Source: Chryseobacterium indologenes | Lineage (GTDB): Bacteria > Bacteroidota > Bacteroidia > Flavobacteriales > Weeksellaceae | Assembly: GCA_001013295.1 (NCBI GenBank) | Contig: LAZY01000066.1 | Span: forward strand, 42,523-106,522 | Length of the DNA: 64,000 bases | Direction: 5' to 3' | Shown here: positions 1 through 8,927 of the stretch, piece after piece | How positions within the stretch are numbered: the first letter of the stretch is position 1 | How the letters are laid out: the number at the start of each line of letters is the position of its first letter | Program-made: the position numbers and the translations under genes | The notes under the pieces: model-generated | What the model was told of the DNA's origin: nothing | What the model saw: only the letters and a program-made list of their open reading frames with translations | Databases searched by the model: none

Positions 1-342
1 GAGCATTTCATTAAAACATTGAAACCTTATCTGAAAAAAGAAAAAAGTGTGGAAATGTTTTTCGTTCCGAGAATCAATATTGTGGAAGGTATCACAGATG
101 AATATGTGAAGCAGATGGGCTGGGAAATAAATGAAGAAGGATACATCAACTTTCCGGATTATCAGGCAAGAATTATCAAAAACAATAAGAAGATTTTCTG
201 GAAAAATAAAGTACATGAAGTGCTTTACGGCAATAAAAATTTTACAGAAGTACCCAAAAAGTATGAACTGTCATTGATCCACAAGAAGAATATTGAAAGG
301 CAGAAGATGCAGAATGATTTTTATGAAACCCTGGAAGATTAA
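1..342 (+). CDS. C-terminal part of a family 2 glycosyltransferase (start outside window)
   Basis: The frame is open from base 1, so this is the last 113 codons of a longer gene. The visible part carries the pattern FPDYQARIIKNN...WKNKVHEVLYG, which is the acceptor-side end seen in GT2 enzymes related to the WaaE/KdtX group (an aromatic residue and a VHE motif after a basic stretch); the two GT2 genes at 5062-5811 and 6620-7408 have the same VHE element. It would transfer a sugar from a nucleotide-sugar donor at the inner face of the membrane. It is followed after 20 bases by a GT4 gene, which suggests one glycan transcript. The catalytic DxD part is not in the window, so the family call is inferred from the tail only. 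Confidence 0.7.
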   Translation, partial: EHFIKTLKPYLKKEKSVEMFFVPRINIVEGITDEYVKQMGWEINEEGYINFPDYQARIIKNNKKIFWKNKVHEVLYGNKNFTEVPKKYELSLIHKKNIERQKMQNDFYETLED

Positions 343-362
343 TCCGTTGAATGATTTAAAAA

Positions 363-1628
363 ATGAGAATGGCAGATTTAGGAATTAACGTTTTTGGATT
401 TATTAATGGTGAGTTTGGCATCGCTGAAGCGACAAGGCTGAACTGTAAAGCAATACAGACGGTAGGCGTTCCGATCAGTCTGATCAATTATAACGTGAAT
501 ACCAATCACAACAATAATGATCTTACTTTTACAGAATTCTCCGATCATGCACCGTACCCGATCAATCTGATCCAGATTTCACCGTCTGAGACTCCGAACT
601 TTTTTGATTATTTTGATCATTCTTTCTTTAAAGATAAATACAATATTCTTTATATGGCCTGGGAGTCCGAGACGATTCCTGAAGATTATGTGATGAATAT
701 GAACCTCTTTGATGAGATCTGGACACCCTCCACGTACTGCAAAGAATGTATTGAAAAATATGTGGGACTTCCGGTACGGGTGATTCCGCATCCTATCAAT
801 ATCGATTTAAAAGAGACTGATGATGAAGAGGCTCTGAACTTTTATAACAAGGATCTTTTTAATTTTCTTTTCATCTTTGATTACAACAGTTCCATAGACC
901 GAAAAAATGTCATCAATCTGATCAAAGTTTTCAGAGAAACTTTTGACAAAGGAGAAAACAATGCATTCTTGACGATCAAAACATCGAGATCCCAGAAGTT
1001 TCCTTCCGAAAAAGAGCAGATTCTGCAGGCTATCGGGGATTCAAAAAAGATAAAGATCGTTGAAAAGATTTTTGATAAAAATGCACTGAACTATGTGATC
1101 AGCAACTGTGATAGCTACATTTCCCTGCACAGATCCGAAGGTTTCGGACTTACGATGGCGGAGGCGATGTATTTCAGCAAACCGGTTATTGCTACAGGAT
1201 ATTCAGGAAACCTTGAATTCATGAACGAAGAAAATAGTTTTCTGGTTTCAGCGGAAGTGATTGCTTCAGATTCTAATGTGATCAATTATGCCGCCAATAC
1301 GGTTTGGTCTGAGCCTTCACTGCAGGAAGCGGCCACCTTTTTAAAAATGGTGTATGAAGGAAAAGAGCCGGTACAGGAAAAGGCGGTAAAAGGACGTGAA
1401 ACCATCGTGAATGATCTTTCCCTGAAAAGAGTAGGGGAACTGATTAAAAGCAGATGTGAGGAGCTTTTTGCGGAGAAAAGAATTGAGCAGAATAAATCCA
1501 CACTGATCAAACTTTATGTGGAAAACATCTTATTGAAAAAAGATCTCAGGATTTATAAGAAAAGTGCTCCTATTCAGTTTATCTATAACATCAAAATGTA
1601 TTTCAGAAATAGAAAAGGCAGGAAGTAA
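363..1628 (+). CDS. Family 4 glycosyltransferase
   Basis: Predicted retaining glycosyltransferase of the GT-B fold (Glycos_transf_1). The donor-binding half is recognised by the EGFGLTMAEAM motif near residues 258-268 (E-x7-E type) followed by KPVIATGYSGNLEFM. The length of 421 residues is normal for GT4. ATG at 363 is used; ATG at 369 fits the start of the paralogue at 1629-2876 slightly better, so the start is uncertain by two codons. The N-terminal GFINGEFGIAEATRLN matches GFFDGNFGISEATRLN of that paralogue, which lies head-on against it. The gene probably belongs to LPS or capsule assembly like its neighbours. Substrate unknown. Confidence 0.85.
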   Translation: MRMADLGINVFGFINGEFGIAEATRLNCKAIQTVGVPISLINYNVNTNHNNNDLTFTEFSDHAPYPINLIQISPSETPNFFDYFDHSFFKDKYNILYMAWESETIPEDYVMNMNLFDEIWTPSTYCKECIEKYVGLPVRVIPHPINIDLKETDDEEALNFYNKDLFNFLFIFDYNSSIDRKNVINLIKVFRETFDKGENNAFLTIKTSRSQKFPSEKEQILQAIGDSKKIKIVEKIFDKNALNYVISNCDSYISLHRSEGFGLTMAEAMYFSKPVIATGYSGNLEFMNEENSFLVSAEVIASDSNVINYAANTVWSEPSLQEAATFLKMVYEGKEPVQEKAVKGRETIVNDLSLKRVGELIKSRCEELFAEKRIEQNKSTLIKLYVENILLKKDLRIYKKSAPIQFIYNIKMYFRNRKGRK

Positions 1629-1650
1629 CTACTTCTTGCCTTTGATTTTT
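1614..1650. terminator. Bidirectional terminator formed by the 3' ends of two convergent CDSs
   Basis: An inverted repeat with arms 1614-1626 and 1631-1643, one G-T pair and a 4-base loop, is followed by a T-rich run on the plus strand (1641-1650) and by a T-rich run on the minus strand. Both stop codons (TAA ending at 1628; TAG at 1631-1629) lie in or beside the loop, so both stem arms are coding sequence. Confidence 0.7.
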
Positions 1651-2876
1651 TTCAGGAAAGCATTCACTTTCTTTCTGGCTTTATTATAAAGGGTTCTTTC
1701 CAGATAATTGACTTTGGTATTCAGCCTTTCGATTTCGCTCAGGTAGAAGACGTTATTCACATCATTACCGCCGTTGCTCTCTTTTTTGCTAAATCCGTCA
1801 ATGAATTTCAGCCGTATTCTGAATAATTCTCCTATAGATTCAAGAGAAAAGTTGTCAGCGATCTGAGACTTTGCGTTTTCTCTTCTGCCCTCCAAGGCAT
1901 TAAAATTATCTTTAATGTACAAAAGCTTGGCAACAGCATCCTGAAGACTTGGTTTGGCAAGAGTAAGGCCTTCATCAATCAGTCCTTTGGTATTGGCTGT
2001 TTTGATGAATTCGTACTGTACAAGGAAGCTGTTATTCACATTCATAAAGTCAAGATTTCCGGAATAGCCTGTTCCCACTAAAATTTTTCCATAAGCCATT
2101 GCCTCTGCCATGGTCAGCCCGAAACCTTCAGCACCATGAAGGGAGATCAGTACATCAGACTGCTGGATCAGAGAGTGCAGCTTCTCCTTTGAAAAATGCT
2201 CATTAATGATAATGACATTCGGAATATTGTTGTAAGGTTCCAAGGCTTTCTGAGCATCTTTACTTCTCTCCAGGTTATGGGTTTTTACAATAAGGATGCT
2301 GTTTTTGTCCTCTTTGAAAACCGTTGTGAAAGCTTCCAGTGTTGCTTCCGGATTTTTTCTGATCGTTGTACTCAGAGAATCAAAGATCGTAAGATAGATC
2401 TTTGAATCCGGGGAGATATTGTATTGGCTGAGATCAAAATCTTTTGATTCTGCCATTTTCTGAATAGGATGGGAAAACCTGATCACAGGAATACCTGTAT
2501 ATTTTGTGAAAATATTGACACAGAAATCACTAGGAACCCAAAGCTCATCAAATACATTCAGAATTTCAACCACCTTCTCGGAAACCTCCGGGAATTCCCA
2601 GGCCCAATAGATAATGTTGTAATGGTCTTTGAGATTAAGATCCTGATTTTTGGAGAAAAAATTGTTGATAAAGTTGATGTTAATGTGGAAAACATTAATC
2701 GACGTTTCTATTTTCTGCGCAGAACTGTTTTCAATTCTTTCGAAAGTTTCACTGGAATAATTGATGCGGTTTACATGGATGCCTACTGCTTCCAAAGCTA
2801 GAGCGTTCAGACGTGTGGCTTCGGAAATTCCGAAATTTCCATCAAAAAAACCGTGGTAGTTTACACTTAATGACAT
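1629..2876 (-). CDS. Family 4 glycosyltransferase (paralogue of the gene at 363-1628)
   Basis: A 415-residue GT-B glycosyltransferase. The AEGFGLTMAEAMAYGK block near residues 245-262 carries the donor-binding glutamates, and the N-terminus GFFDGNFGISEATRLN is nearly the same as in the gene at 363-1628, so the two are paralogues in opposite orientation. The C-terminus is basic, possibly a membrane-surface anchor. It is the last gene of the minus-strand glycan operon, 3 bases after the gene at 2880-4067. It probably adds a hexose in LPS or capsule assembly; donor and acceptor cannot be read from the sequence. Confidence 0.85.
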   Translation of the reverse strand: MSLSVNYHGFFDGNFGISEATRLNALALEAVGIHVNRINYSSETFERIENSSAQKIETSINVFHININFINNFFSKNQDLNLKDHYNIIYWAWEFPEVSEKVVEILNVFDELWVPSDFCVNIFTKYTGIPVIRFSHPIQKMAESKDFDLSQYNISPDSKIYLTIFDSLSTTIRKNPEATLEAFTTVFKEDKNSILIVKTHNLERSKDAQKALEPYNNIPNVIIINEHFSKEKLHSLIQQSDVLISLHGAEGFGLTMAEAMAYGKILVGTGYSGNLDFMNVNNSFLVQYEFIKTANTKGLIDEGLTLAKPSLQDAVAKLLYIKDNFNALEGRRENAKSQIADNFSLESIGELFRIRLKFIDGFSKKESNGGNDVNNVFYLSEIERLNTKVNYLERTLYNKARKKVNAFLKKIKGKK

Positions 2877-2879
2877 AGG

Positions 2880-4067
2880 TTATAATGTTTTAAGTTTTTC
2901 TTTTACTTCTTCAGGAGAAAATGCTCTCAGGCTGTCAATGGAGTTTTGGCTGAGTGTATTCCAAAGTTCTTCATTGGTATTCAGCCGAAGAATGGCTTCT
3001 GCAAAGCTCTTTTCATCATTGGCAATCAGTACATTTTTCTGATCGGTAAGTTTCATTCCTTCAGCACCGATGTCGGTAGTGACCACCGGGAAATAATATT
3101 CAAAAGCCTGTCCGATCTTTCCTTTTACCCCTGCTCCAAATCTTAAAGGGGCAACCATAATTTTTGAATTCATGAACAGCGCTTCGATACTTTCTACAAA
3201 ACCTAAAAATTTAAATTTAGGATATTGTTTTATATCAAGCTTTTCAGCCACATTACCAATGATGCTTACCTCCAGCTCAGGATTGGTTTTCCATACCAAA
3301 GGCATGATCTTTTCATATAAAAACTTTACGGCGTCAATATTCGGTTCGTGGATAGAACCGATGAAGATAATTCCTTTACTTTCACTGAAGTTTTTTCGCT
3401 CAGAAATATCAATTTTGGGATAATGGATATTGGAAACGGTAATAATTTTCTTCTTGTCTGCGTACTGAGCCATAATTTCCTTTTCCTTATCAGATATGGC
3501 AATGATATAATCCAGCTGTGGGGCGATCACGGTTTCCAGGCGGAAAAAATGTTTATAATTTTTCTTTAGAGAAATGCGACTCGGCTCAAGCTCAATCGCT
3601 CTTTTAAATCTTAAAAAATGAATATCCACCATATCGTAAATGAATCGGGTACGAGGGAGAATACTTTTCATCTTTTTATAGAACAGATTCAAGGCAAGAG
3701 GCCCGTTGAACCAAACATAATCTATATTTTTAAAAGAGGAAATGAAGGCGTAAATATTTTTGTACTTATTGTTTTCGATATAAACAATGACATTGTGCTG
3801 CTGATAAAATTTCACATACGAATTATCTTCAAAGATATGAGGGGCAAACAAAATGCAGTTGTATCCCAGTTCCTTATAGATTAAAATAAGCTCTTTCAGT
3901 CGGTTGGCACCAGACTCTTTATCGTGGGCAGGAAAATCTCTTGAAGCAAAAAGGATGGTTTTTTTAGCAGCGTCATACAGGTGAATGTTGACAATGTCCT
4001 GAGTTTGGAGGTCTTTGAGTTTTTCTTTTCTTTCGAAGTGTTTTTTTATTTTTTTTAAGATTCCCAT
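2880..4067 (-). CDS. Glycosyltransferase, GT4-type
   Basis: A 395-residue protein with a basic N-terminus and a C-terminal half typical of GT-B enzymes: FIGSIHEPNIDAVKFL, then VAPLRFGAGVKGKIGQAFEY and PVVTTDIGAEGM. This matches the Glyco_trans_1_4 type, where the conserved GVKGKI..A segment binds the donor phosphate. The start at 4067 is the only well-placed ATG. It sits 3 bases after the stop of the gene at 4071-5057 and 3 bases before the next, so translation is probably coupled. The role in surface glycan synthesis is inferred from context. Confidence 0.8.
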   Translation of the reverse strand: MGILKKIKKHFERKEKLKDLQTQDIVNIHLYDAAKKTILFASRDFPAHDKESGANRLKELILIYKELGYNCILFAPHIFEDNSYVKFYQQHNVIVYIENNKYKNIYAFISSFKNIDYVWFNGPLALNLFYKKMKSILPRTRFIYDMVDIHFLRFKRAIELEPSRISLKKNYKHFFRLETVIAPQLDYIIAISDKEKEIMAQYADKKKIITVSNIHYPKIDISERKNFSESKGIIFIGSIHEPNIDAVKFLYEKIMPLVWKTNPELEVSIIGNVAEKLDIKQYPKFKFLGFVESIEALFMNSKIMVAPLRFGAGVKGKIGQAFEYYFPVVTTDIGAEGMKLTDQKNVLIANDEKSFAEAILRLNTNEELWNTLSQNSIDSLRAFSPEEVKEKLKTL

Positions 4068-4070
4068 TTG

Positions 4071-5057
4071 CTAGTTTTTAGTGTCCAGTTCAAAAACTTT
4101 ATTCACCCAACTGTCCAACGTGTATCTGTAATAGATTTCGTCCGGAATTTTTTCGTAGGGTTTTTCAAAAAAAGCTTTGTCAAGATTACTAATATTTTCG
4201 TTTAAAATCAAAATATTATTGGGATTGTAAAAATCGTAGGTTTTAATAGCCTCATTATCGGTAATGATTTTCTTCTCCAAAGCCATAGCTTCAAAAACTC
4301 TGAAGCTGAGACCATACTGCCCTTCACGCATCAGATCAAGCAAAACCCTTGAGTTTTTATAATATTTGGGAAGGTCATTATGAGGAATCTTTTTGATGCT
4401 GAAGATCAGGAAAAGATTTTTAGGAACTTGAATAAAAATATTGGTAAGCTGATGTTTCCATGATTTTTTTCCAATCACCATGATCTGGAACTTCAGTCCC
4501 TTATCGATTAATTTTTTGGCCAGTAACTTTATCATTGAAACTCTTCGGCTGTCATAAGACGTGATATAGAATAGATCCATCTCCGGATGCTGAGTTTCTT
4601 TAGGAGTATGAGGAAGGTATATATAGTTGGTTATTTTTTCGAAACCATGTTTCTTCACATCAATTCTGTCAAAAGAAAAGACTTTGTCAAAAAGATAGAG
4701 CTTATCTTCTACAGGTACTCTTTCAAGGTTGTCATAAAGATAAGTAATCAGTCTGTCTGTATATTTTCTGATCTTCTGAAGTGTAGACAGGTCAAAAGTA
4801 TCCGGATTCAGTACCAGTATCTGATCCTGATGTCCCAATTTTTCCAAAGAGTCCAGAACGTATTTCTGTCTCTTTTCCGTTTTAAGATTTTTGTTTAAGA
4901 AAGTTTTGCTTAAGGCATTCACTGCCCTTTCGTTGAAGTTGGAATGTGTAACCGAACTGATCTTTATATGATGTGCAGCAATACCCCTTTTGCATAATGT
5001 TTGAACAATATACTTATCATAATCCCAAAAATCATAACTAATGATACAAATCTTCAT
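4071..5057 (-). CDS. RfaS/CgeB-like glycosyltransferase family protein
   Basis: A 328-residue protein starting MKICIISYDFWDYDKY. The C-terminal half contains REGQYGLSFRVFEAMALEKK, a pattern of the CgeB/RfaS-like group of GT-B proteins that Bacteroidota genomes often label as LPS core biosynthesis protein. The N-terminal half is diverged. It lies 4 bases downstream of the GT2 at 5062 and 3 bases upstream of the next GT gene, all on one strand, which supports a role in the same glycan. The specific reaction is unknown and the family call is moderate. Confidence 0.65.
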   Translation of the reverse strand: MKICIISYDFWDYDKYIVQTLCKRGIAAHHIKISSVTHSNFNERAVNALSKTFLNKNLKTEKRQKYVLDSLEKLGHQDQILVLNPDTFDLSTLQKIRKYTDRLITYLYDNLERVPVEDKLYLFDKVFSFDRIDVKKHGFEKITNYIYLPHTPKETQHPEMDLFYITSYDSRRVSMIKLLAKKLIDKGLKFQIMVIGKKSWKHQLTNIFIQVPKNLFLIFSIKKIPHNDLPKYYKNSRVLLDLMREGQYGLSFRVFEAMALEKKIITDNEAIKTYDFYNPNNILILNENISNLDKAFFEKPYEKIPDEIYYRYTLDSWVNKVFELDTKN

Positions 5058-5061
5058 CCAA

Positions 5062-5811
5062 CTAATTTTGCTCTTTTTTTAATGATTCAAATGTTTCAAA
5101 CACGCTCAAAGATTGCAGGTAGGACAGCTGATAGCCTTCCTTTCCGTCTAAAACACCAAGTCTCATTATATAGGCTTTAAAGAATTTAAAAGCAGTTTTA
5201 AGATATTGCATCATAACACTGTATTTTTTTCCTTTTGCAGCCAGTTCTTTCCCCTTTAAAACTCCATAGTGAATCATTTTCTTTTTATACGATTCATAAT
5301 CTGAAACGGAGTAATGAAGTAATTTATTTTTTAATATCCCGATACTTCCATTAACCTCCAGGGTTTCATGTACTTTTTTTCCGTCCATATATCTGGCCTT
5401 CGATTTTCTGAAGAGCCTGAAATTTTTATCAGACTGCGTTCCTGAGAAATGGATCGGTTTTTCGGCGAAAAAGAATTTCCTGTAAAAATAATAGGCATCC
5501 TTTTGCTCGGGTTTGTTTAGCTCATCAATAATTTCCTGCCTCAAAGCAGAGGTGATTCTTTCATCTCCATCTAAAAATAATACCCAATCATTTTTTGCGG
5601 TATCAAGAGCTAAATTTCTTTGTTTTGTAAAGTCTTCAAATATATTCTGAACTACCTTTACATGGGGGAATTTTTTCGCAATTTCTACAGTTTTATCTGT
5701 GCTGAATGAGTCTACTACGATGATTTCGTCACAAAAATCAAAAGATTCAAGCACTTCCTGTATGTTTTTTTCTTCATTATATGTTATGATTAAACCACTT
5801 ATATCCATCAT
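5062..5811 (-). CDS. Family 2 glycosyltransferase, WaaE/KdtX-like
   Basis: The frame is open to 5940, but the extra 43 residues overlap the upstream deacetylase gene and have no family features; ATG at 5811 (or 5808) starts exactly at the conserved ISGLIITYNEEKNI strand, so 5811 is chosen (249 residues). Motifs: IIVVDSFSTDKT, FLDGDERI (DxD metal site) and KKVHETLEVNG, as in LPS inner-core glucosyltransferases of the WaaE group. The C-terminal helix may touch the membrane. The gene starts 47 bases after the deacetylase stop. A close paralogue lies at 6620-7408. Confidence 0.85.
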   Translation of the reverse strand: MMDISGLIITYNEEKNIQEVLESFDFCDEIIVVDSFSTDKTVEIAKKFPHVKVVQNIFEDFTKQRNLALDTAKNDWVLFLDGDERITSALRQEIIDELNKPEQKDAYYFYRKFFFAEKPIHFSGTQSDKNFRLFRKSKARYMDGKKVHETLEVNGSIGILKNKLLHYSVSDYESYKKKMIHYGVLKGKELAAKGKKYSVMMQYLKTAFKFFKAYIMRLGVLDGKEGYQLSYLQSLSVFETFESLKKEQN

Positions 5812-5858
5812 AACGGTTTGTTTGACAGGGAAATAGTTTGCATTTCCTGAATATTGTT

Positions 5859-6623
5859 TTAAAAAAGTTTTAATCTGCCAAAGATAAGTTTTAATTTGAA
5901 CTTTATAAACGAATCTTTGCCTTTTATATCTACCCTGCACAGCTCGTACGGATGCTGTGTAGGGAAATAATTGACCTTGTTACCAATTCTTACTGCAAAA
6001 TCGATTCCTATTTCTTTCAATATAGAAAAAAAACAGTTTTTTTCTGATTCTTTAACAGGGTATTTACCATAAGGATAGGCCAGAACTTTTGAAAATTCTA
6101 TATTTTGAGCCTCCAGAATTTCCATATTCCTTTTCAGATCTTCTTTTACAAAATCAGCAGACATATTTTTCAAATTTTCATGGGCATGGCTGTGAAGAGC
6201 AATTTCAAAATATTTTTTATCCAGATTTCGGATCTCTTCAAAGGTCATCATTTCAAAATCTTTATATCCTTTTTCTATGAATGCCGTTGGAATAAAAATC
6301 GTTGCCTTCAGATTATATTTTTCCAGCAGTGACGGGAGATATTCAAAATTATTCCTGTATCCGTCATCAAAGGTAATCATAATATTTTTTTGAGTGGGGA
6401 TACTGAGTTCCGAAAAGAATTTGGACGTATACTTTTTTTTGCTCAGATAGCTGAATTGCTGCTCAAGATTGTTTAAACTTACAGTAAGATCTTCGTTGGT
6501 TTCCTGTGCTATCTGATGATACATAAGGATGATCAGCCTGTTTTTTGGAAAAGCAAAAAGGTAGAGCCGAAAATACAGGACAACAAAAGCAGTCACGGTA
6601 AGTAATACGAAATAAAAAATCAT
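5859..6623 (-). CDS. Polysaccharide deacetylase (NodB/CE4 family), membrane anchored
   Basis: A 254-residue protein with an N-terminal transmembrane segment (about residues 2-25) and a NodB domain. Visible catalytic motifs are TFDDGY (metal and catalytic Asp), HSHAH (HSxxH metal ligands) and YPYGKY. It removes N- or O-acetyl groups from a polysaccharide, here probably the glycan built by the flanking transferases. Its ATG overlaps the stop of the GT2 at 6620-7408 by 4 bases, a translational-coupling arrangement. The length is normal for a minimal CE4 protein. Substrate not determinable. Confidence 0.85.
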   Translation of the reverse strand: MIFYFVLLTVTAFVVLYFRLYLFAFPKNRLIILMYHQIAQETNEDLTVSLNNLEQQFSYLSKKKYTSKFFSELSIPTQKNIMITFDDGYRNNFEYLPSLLEKYNLKATIFIPTAFIEKGYKDFEMMTFEEIRNLDKKYFEIALHSHAHENLKNMSADFVKEDLKRNMEILEAQNIEFSKVLAYPYGKYPVKESEKNCFFSILKEIGIDFAVRIGNKVNYFPTQHPYELCRVDIKGKDSFIKFKLKLIFGRLKLF

Positions 6624-7408
6624 GCTGTTTTTCCGGATTTTTGTTCAATTTCAAGTAGCCTTATTTTCTCACGAAGCTTGATGTACTTCAAAAAGGTGTA
6701 GTAGGACATTGTTTTTGCAATGTAAAAACCGGGAAATCCATCCAGGAAGCCTAATTTAAAAATGAAAACTTTGATAAACTCAAAAATAGGGCTCACAATG
6801 ATTTTGAAACGGTTGATCTTTTTTCCCTTTTCAAACATTTTTTCTGCCATCATATCCGAATATTTGTTGATTTTCGAAACATGATGGTGAATGCTTTTGT
6901 AGGTATAGTGGTCTATTTTACCCTCCAAAAGACCCGCTTTCTGATCGGTAATTAAAAACTCATGTACCTTGTCGTCAGAATATCTTGCATATTTTTTTCT
7001 GAAGAGCCTTTCACGGCAAACATTTCCCCAACCTCCGAATCTGATCAGGTGAATTCCAAGATGGTTGTTGAATTTTGCTTTATAAATATTGAATTCCGGG
7101 TTTTCTGAAGTGACTATTTTTCTGATAGAATTTCTCAGTTTTTCATCCGGAACTTCGTCTGCATCGAGAAATAGAACCCAGTCATGGGAGCATAAATTGA
7201 GGGCATAGCTTTTTTGTTCGCCATACCCATTAAATTTTTTCTCAAAGAATTTTACCTGAGGATATTTTTGATTGCAGATCTCTTTTGTCCTGTCTGTTGA
7301 AAAACTGTCGACAATAATGATTTCATCTGCAATACCTATAAGAGAATCTAAAAGTCTTACGATATTTTCTTCTTCATTATAGGTGATGATTGCAAGGGAA
7401 AGAGCCAT
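6620..7408 (-). CDS. Family 2 glycosyltransferase, WaaE/KdtX-like
   Basis: A 262-residue GT2 enzyme starting MALSLAIITYNEEENIV. It has IIIVDSFSTDRT, FLDADEVP (DxD) and DDKVHEFL like its paralogue at 5062-5811. A conserved aromatic-rich segment near the C-terminus (GFLDGFPGFYIAKTMSYY) is typical of WaaE-like enzymes and may associate with the membrane. Its ATG at 7408 directly follows the stop codon of rocD (TAA at 7411-7409) with no spacer, so it is almost certainly on the rocD transcript. Confidence 0.87.
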   Translation of the reverse strand: MALSLAIITYNEEENIVRLLDSLIGIADEIIIVDSFSTDRTKEICNQKYPQVKFFEKKFNGYGEQKSYALNLCSHDWVLFLDADEVPDEKLRNSIRKIVTSENPEFNIYKAKFNNHLGIHLIRFGGWGNVCRERLFRKKYARYSDDKVHEFLITDQKAGLLEGKIDHYTYKSIHHHVSKINKYSDMMAEKMFEKGKKINRFKIIVSPIFEFIKVFIFKLGFLDGFPGFYIAKTMSYYTFLKYIKLREKIRLLEIEQKSGKTA

Positions 7409-8656
7409 TTATTTAAACTCGAGAATCGTTTTTTCGATAATCCTTACACAATCCAACAGCTGCTCTTCAGTAATCACCAATGGTGGTGCCAGTCTGATGA
7501 TGTTACCATGTGTAGGTTTTGCCAGTAAGCCGTTTTCTTTTAGCTGCAGGCAAAGGTTCCATGCCGTAGAGCTTTCCGGAGTATCGTTGATCAGGATAGC
7601 GTTCAAAAGTCCTTTTCCTCTTACTTTGGTAATCAGGTCAGACTTTTCAATGATTTTTTCAATTTCAGCTCTGAATAACTGTCCAAGCTGTTCCGCTCTT
7701 TCAGATAATTTTTCTTCAGCAACAACGTCTAAAGCCGCTACTGCTACAGCACACGCAATTGGATTCCCCCCGAATGTAGAACCGTGTTGTCCAGGTTTGA
7801 TCACATTCATGATGCTATCATTCGCTAAAACTGCAGATACAGGATACATTCCTCCGGAAAGTGCTTTTCCTAGGATCAGAATATCCGGCTGCACATCTTC
7901 GTGATGACAAGCAATTAATCTTCCTGTTCTTGCAATACCGGTCTGTACTTCGTCGGCAATGAAAAGAACGTTGTGCTTTTTACATAGTTCAGAAGCATTT
8001 TTCAGGAAGTTTTCATCCGGAACATATACTCCTGCTTCTCCCTGAATAGGTTCTACAAGGAAAGCGGCAATATTCCCGGCTTCTCTGTTCAGAACTTCTT
8101 CAAGTGCTGCAATATCGTTATAAGGAATTTTGATAAATCCTGGCGTAAAAGGTCCGTAGTTTTGGTTGGCATCCGGATCATTAGAGAAAGAAACGATTGT
8201 TGTTGTTCTTCCGTGGAAATTATTTTCACAAACGATGATCTTTGCTGCGTTTTCTGAAATTCCTTTTACCTCGTAGCTCCATTTTCTGGCAAGCTTTACA
8301 GCAGTTTCCACCGCTTCAGCCCCGGAGTTCATCGGTAATACTTTATCAAACCCGAAAAGAGTGGTGATCTTTTGCTCGTATTCTCCCAATTTAGAGTTGT
8401 AGAAAGCTCTTGACGTTAAAGCCAGCTTCTGAGCCTGCTCTACCAATGCCCCTACGATTTTTGGGTGCGAGTGTCCCTGGTTCACAGCAGAATATGCTGA
8501 AAGAAAATCATAATACCTTTTGCCCTCTACATCCCAAACGAAAACACCTTCTCCACGGTCCAGAACTACTGGTAGAGGGTGGTAATTGTGTGCTCCATGC
8601 TTGTCTTCAAGGTCAATAAAATACTGTGAGTTTTTTGTTGTTTCTGCTGTTGACAT
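7409..8656 (-). CDS. rocD: Ornithine--oxo-acid transaminase
   Basis: A class III PLP-dependent aminotransferase of 415 residues. Lys264 in LILGKALSGG is the expected Schiff-base lysine; ADEVQTG (235-240) and NSGAEA (110-115) are the usual cofactor contacts, and FYNSKLGEYE and GSTFGGNP are typical of ornithine aminotransferases. It converts ornithine and 2-oxoglutarate to glutamate semialdehyde and glutamate in the cytoplasm, linking arginine and proline metabolism. It is the first gene of a minus-strand run whose other members are glycan genes, which is unusual. Acetylornithine aminotransferase is the main alternative; the N-terminal HGAHNYHPLPVVL favours RocD. Confidence 0.92.
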   Translation of the reverse strand: MSTAETTKNSQYFIDLEDKHGAHNYHPLPVVLDRGEGVFVWDVEGKRYYDFLSAYSAVNQGHSHPKIVGALVEQAQKLALTSRAFYNSKLGEYEQKITTLFGFDKVLPMNSGAEAVETAVKLARKWSYEVKGISENAAKIIVCENNFHGRTTTIVSFSNDPDANQNYGPFTPGFIKIPYNDIAALEEVLNREAGNIAAFLVEPIQGEAGVYVPDENFLKNASELCKKHNVLFIADEVQTGIARTGRLIACHHEDVQPDILILGKALSGGMYPVSAVLANDSIMNVIKPGQHGSTFGGNPIACAVAVAALDVVAEEKLSERAEQLGQLFRAEIEKIIEKSDLITKVRGKGLLNAILINDTPESSTAWNLCLQLKENGLLAKPTHGNIIRLAPPLVITEEQLLDCVRIIEKTILEFK

Positions 8657-8672
8657 ATTTGTTGATTTTCGA

Positions 8673-8680
8673 CAAATTTA
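8673..8680 (-). promoter_or_regulatory. -7 element for rocD
   Basis: On the minus strand this reads TAAATTTG, an exact TAnnTTTG Bacteroidota -7 box, 16 bases upstream of the rocD ATG. No good TTG/TTTG is seen at 17-23 bases upstream, so only half the promoter is supported. Confidence 0.45.
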
Positions 8681-8927
8681 AGCAATAATAATGAGATAAA
8701 GTCTTTGGGAATCATTGAGAAAATATTGAACTGTTTTTTTTAAAATCCGAATGAATAACTACACAAATGAAAAAACTGGTATTGATTATTTTCACCCTTA
8801 TTTTTATCTATAGTTAATACTCATGATAAAAAATATCTCCGGTTTGTAAATGATAACCGTGGGTTCTATAATTATTTTTTTAAAGAATAATTAACATATA
8901 AAATTTAAAAAAACTGAAATATATACC

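Noticed and set aside
7383..7904. A 173-codon plus-strand frame inside rocD
   Set aside because: Antisense to a conserved PLP enzyme.
1..8656. Mobile element or prophage signs in the glycan region
   Set aside because: No transposase, integrase, terminal repeat or attachment site was found there or elsewhere in the window.
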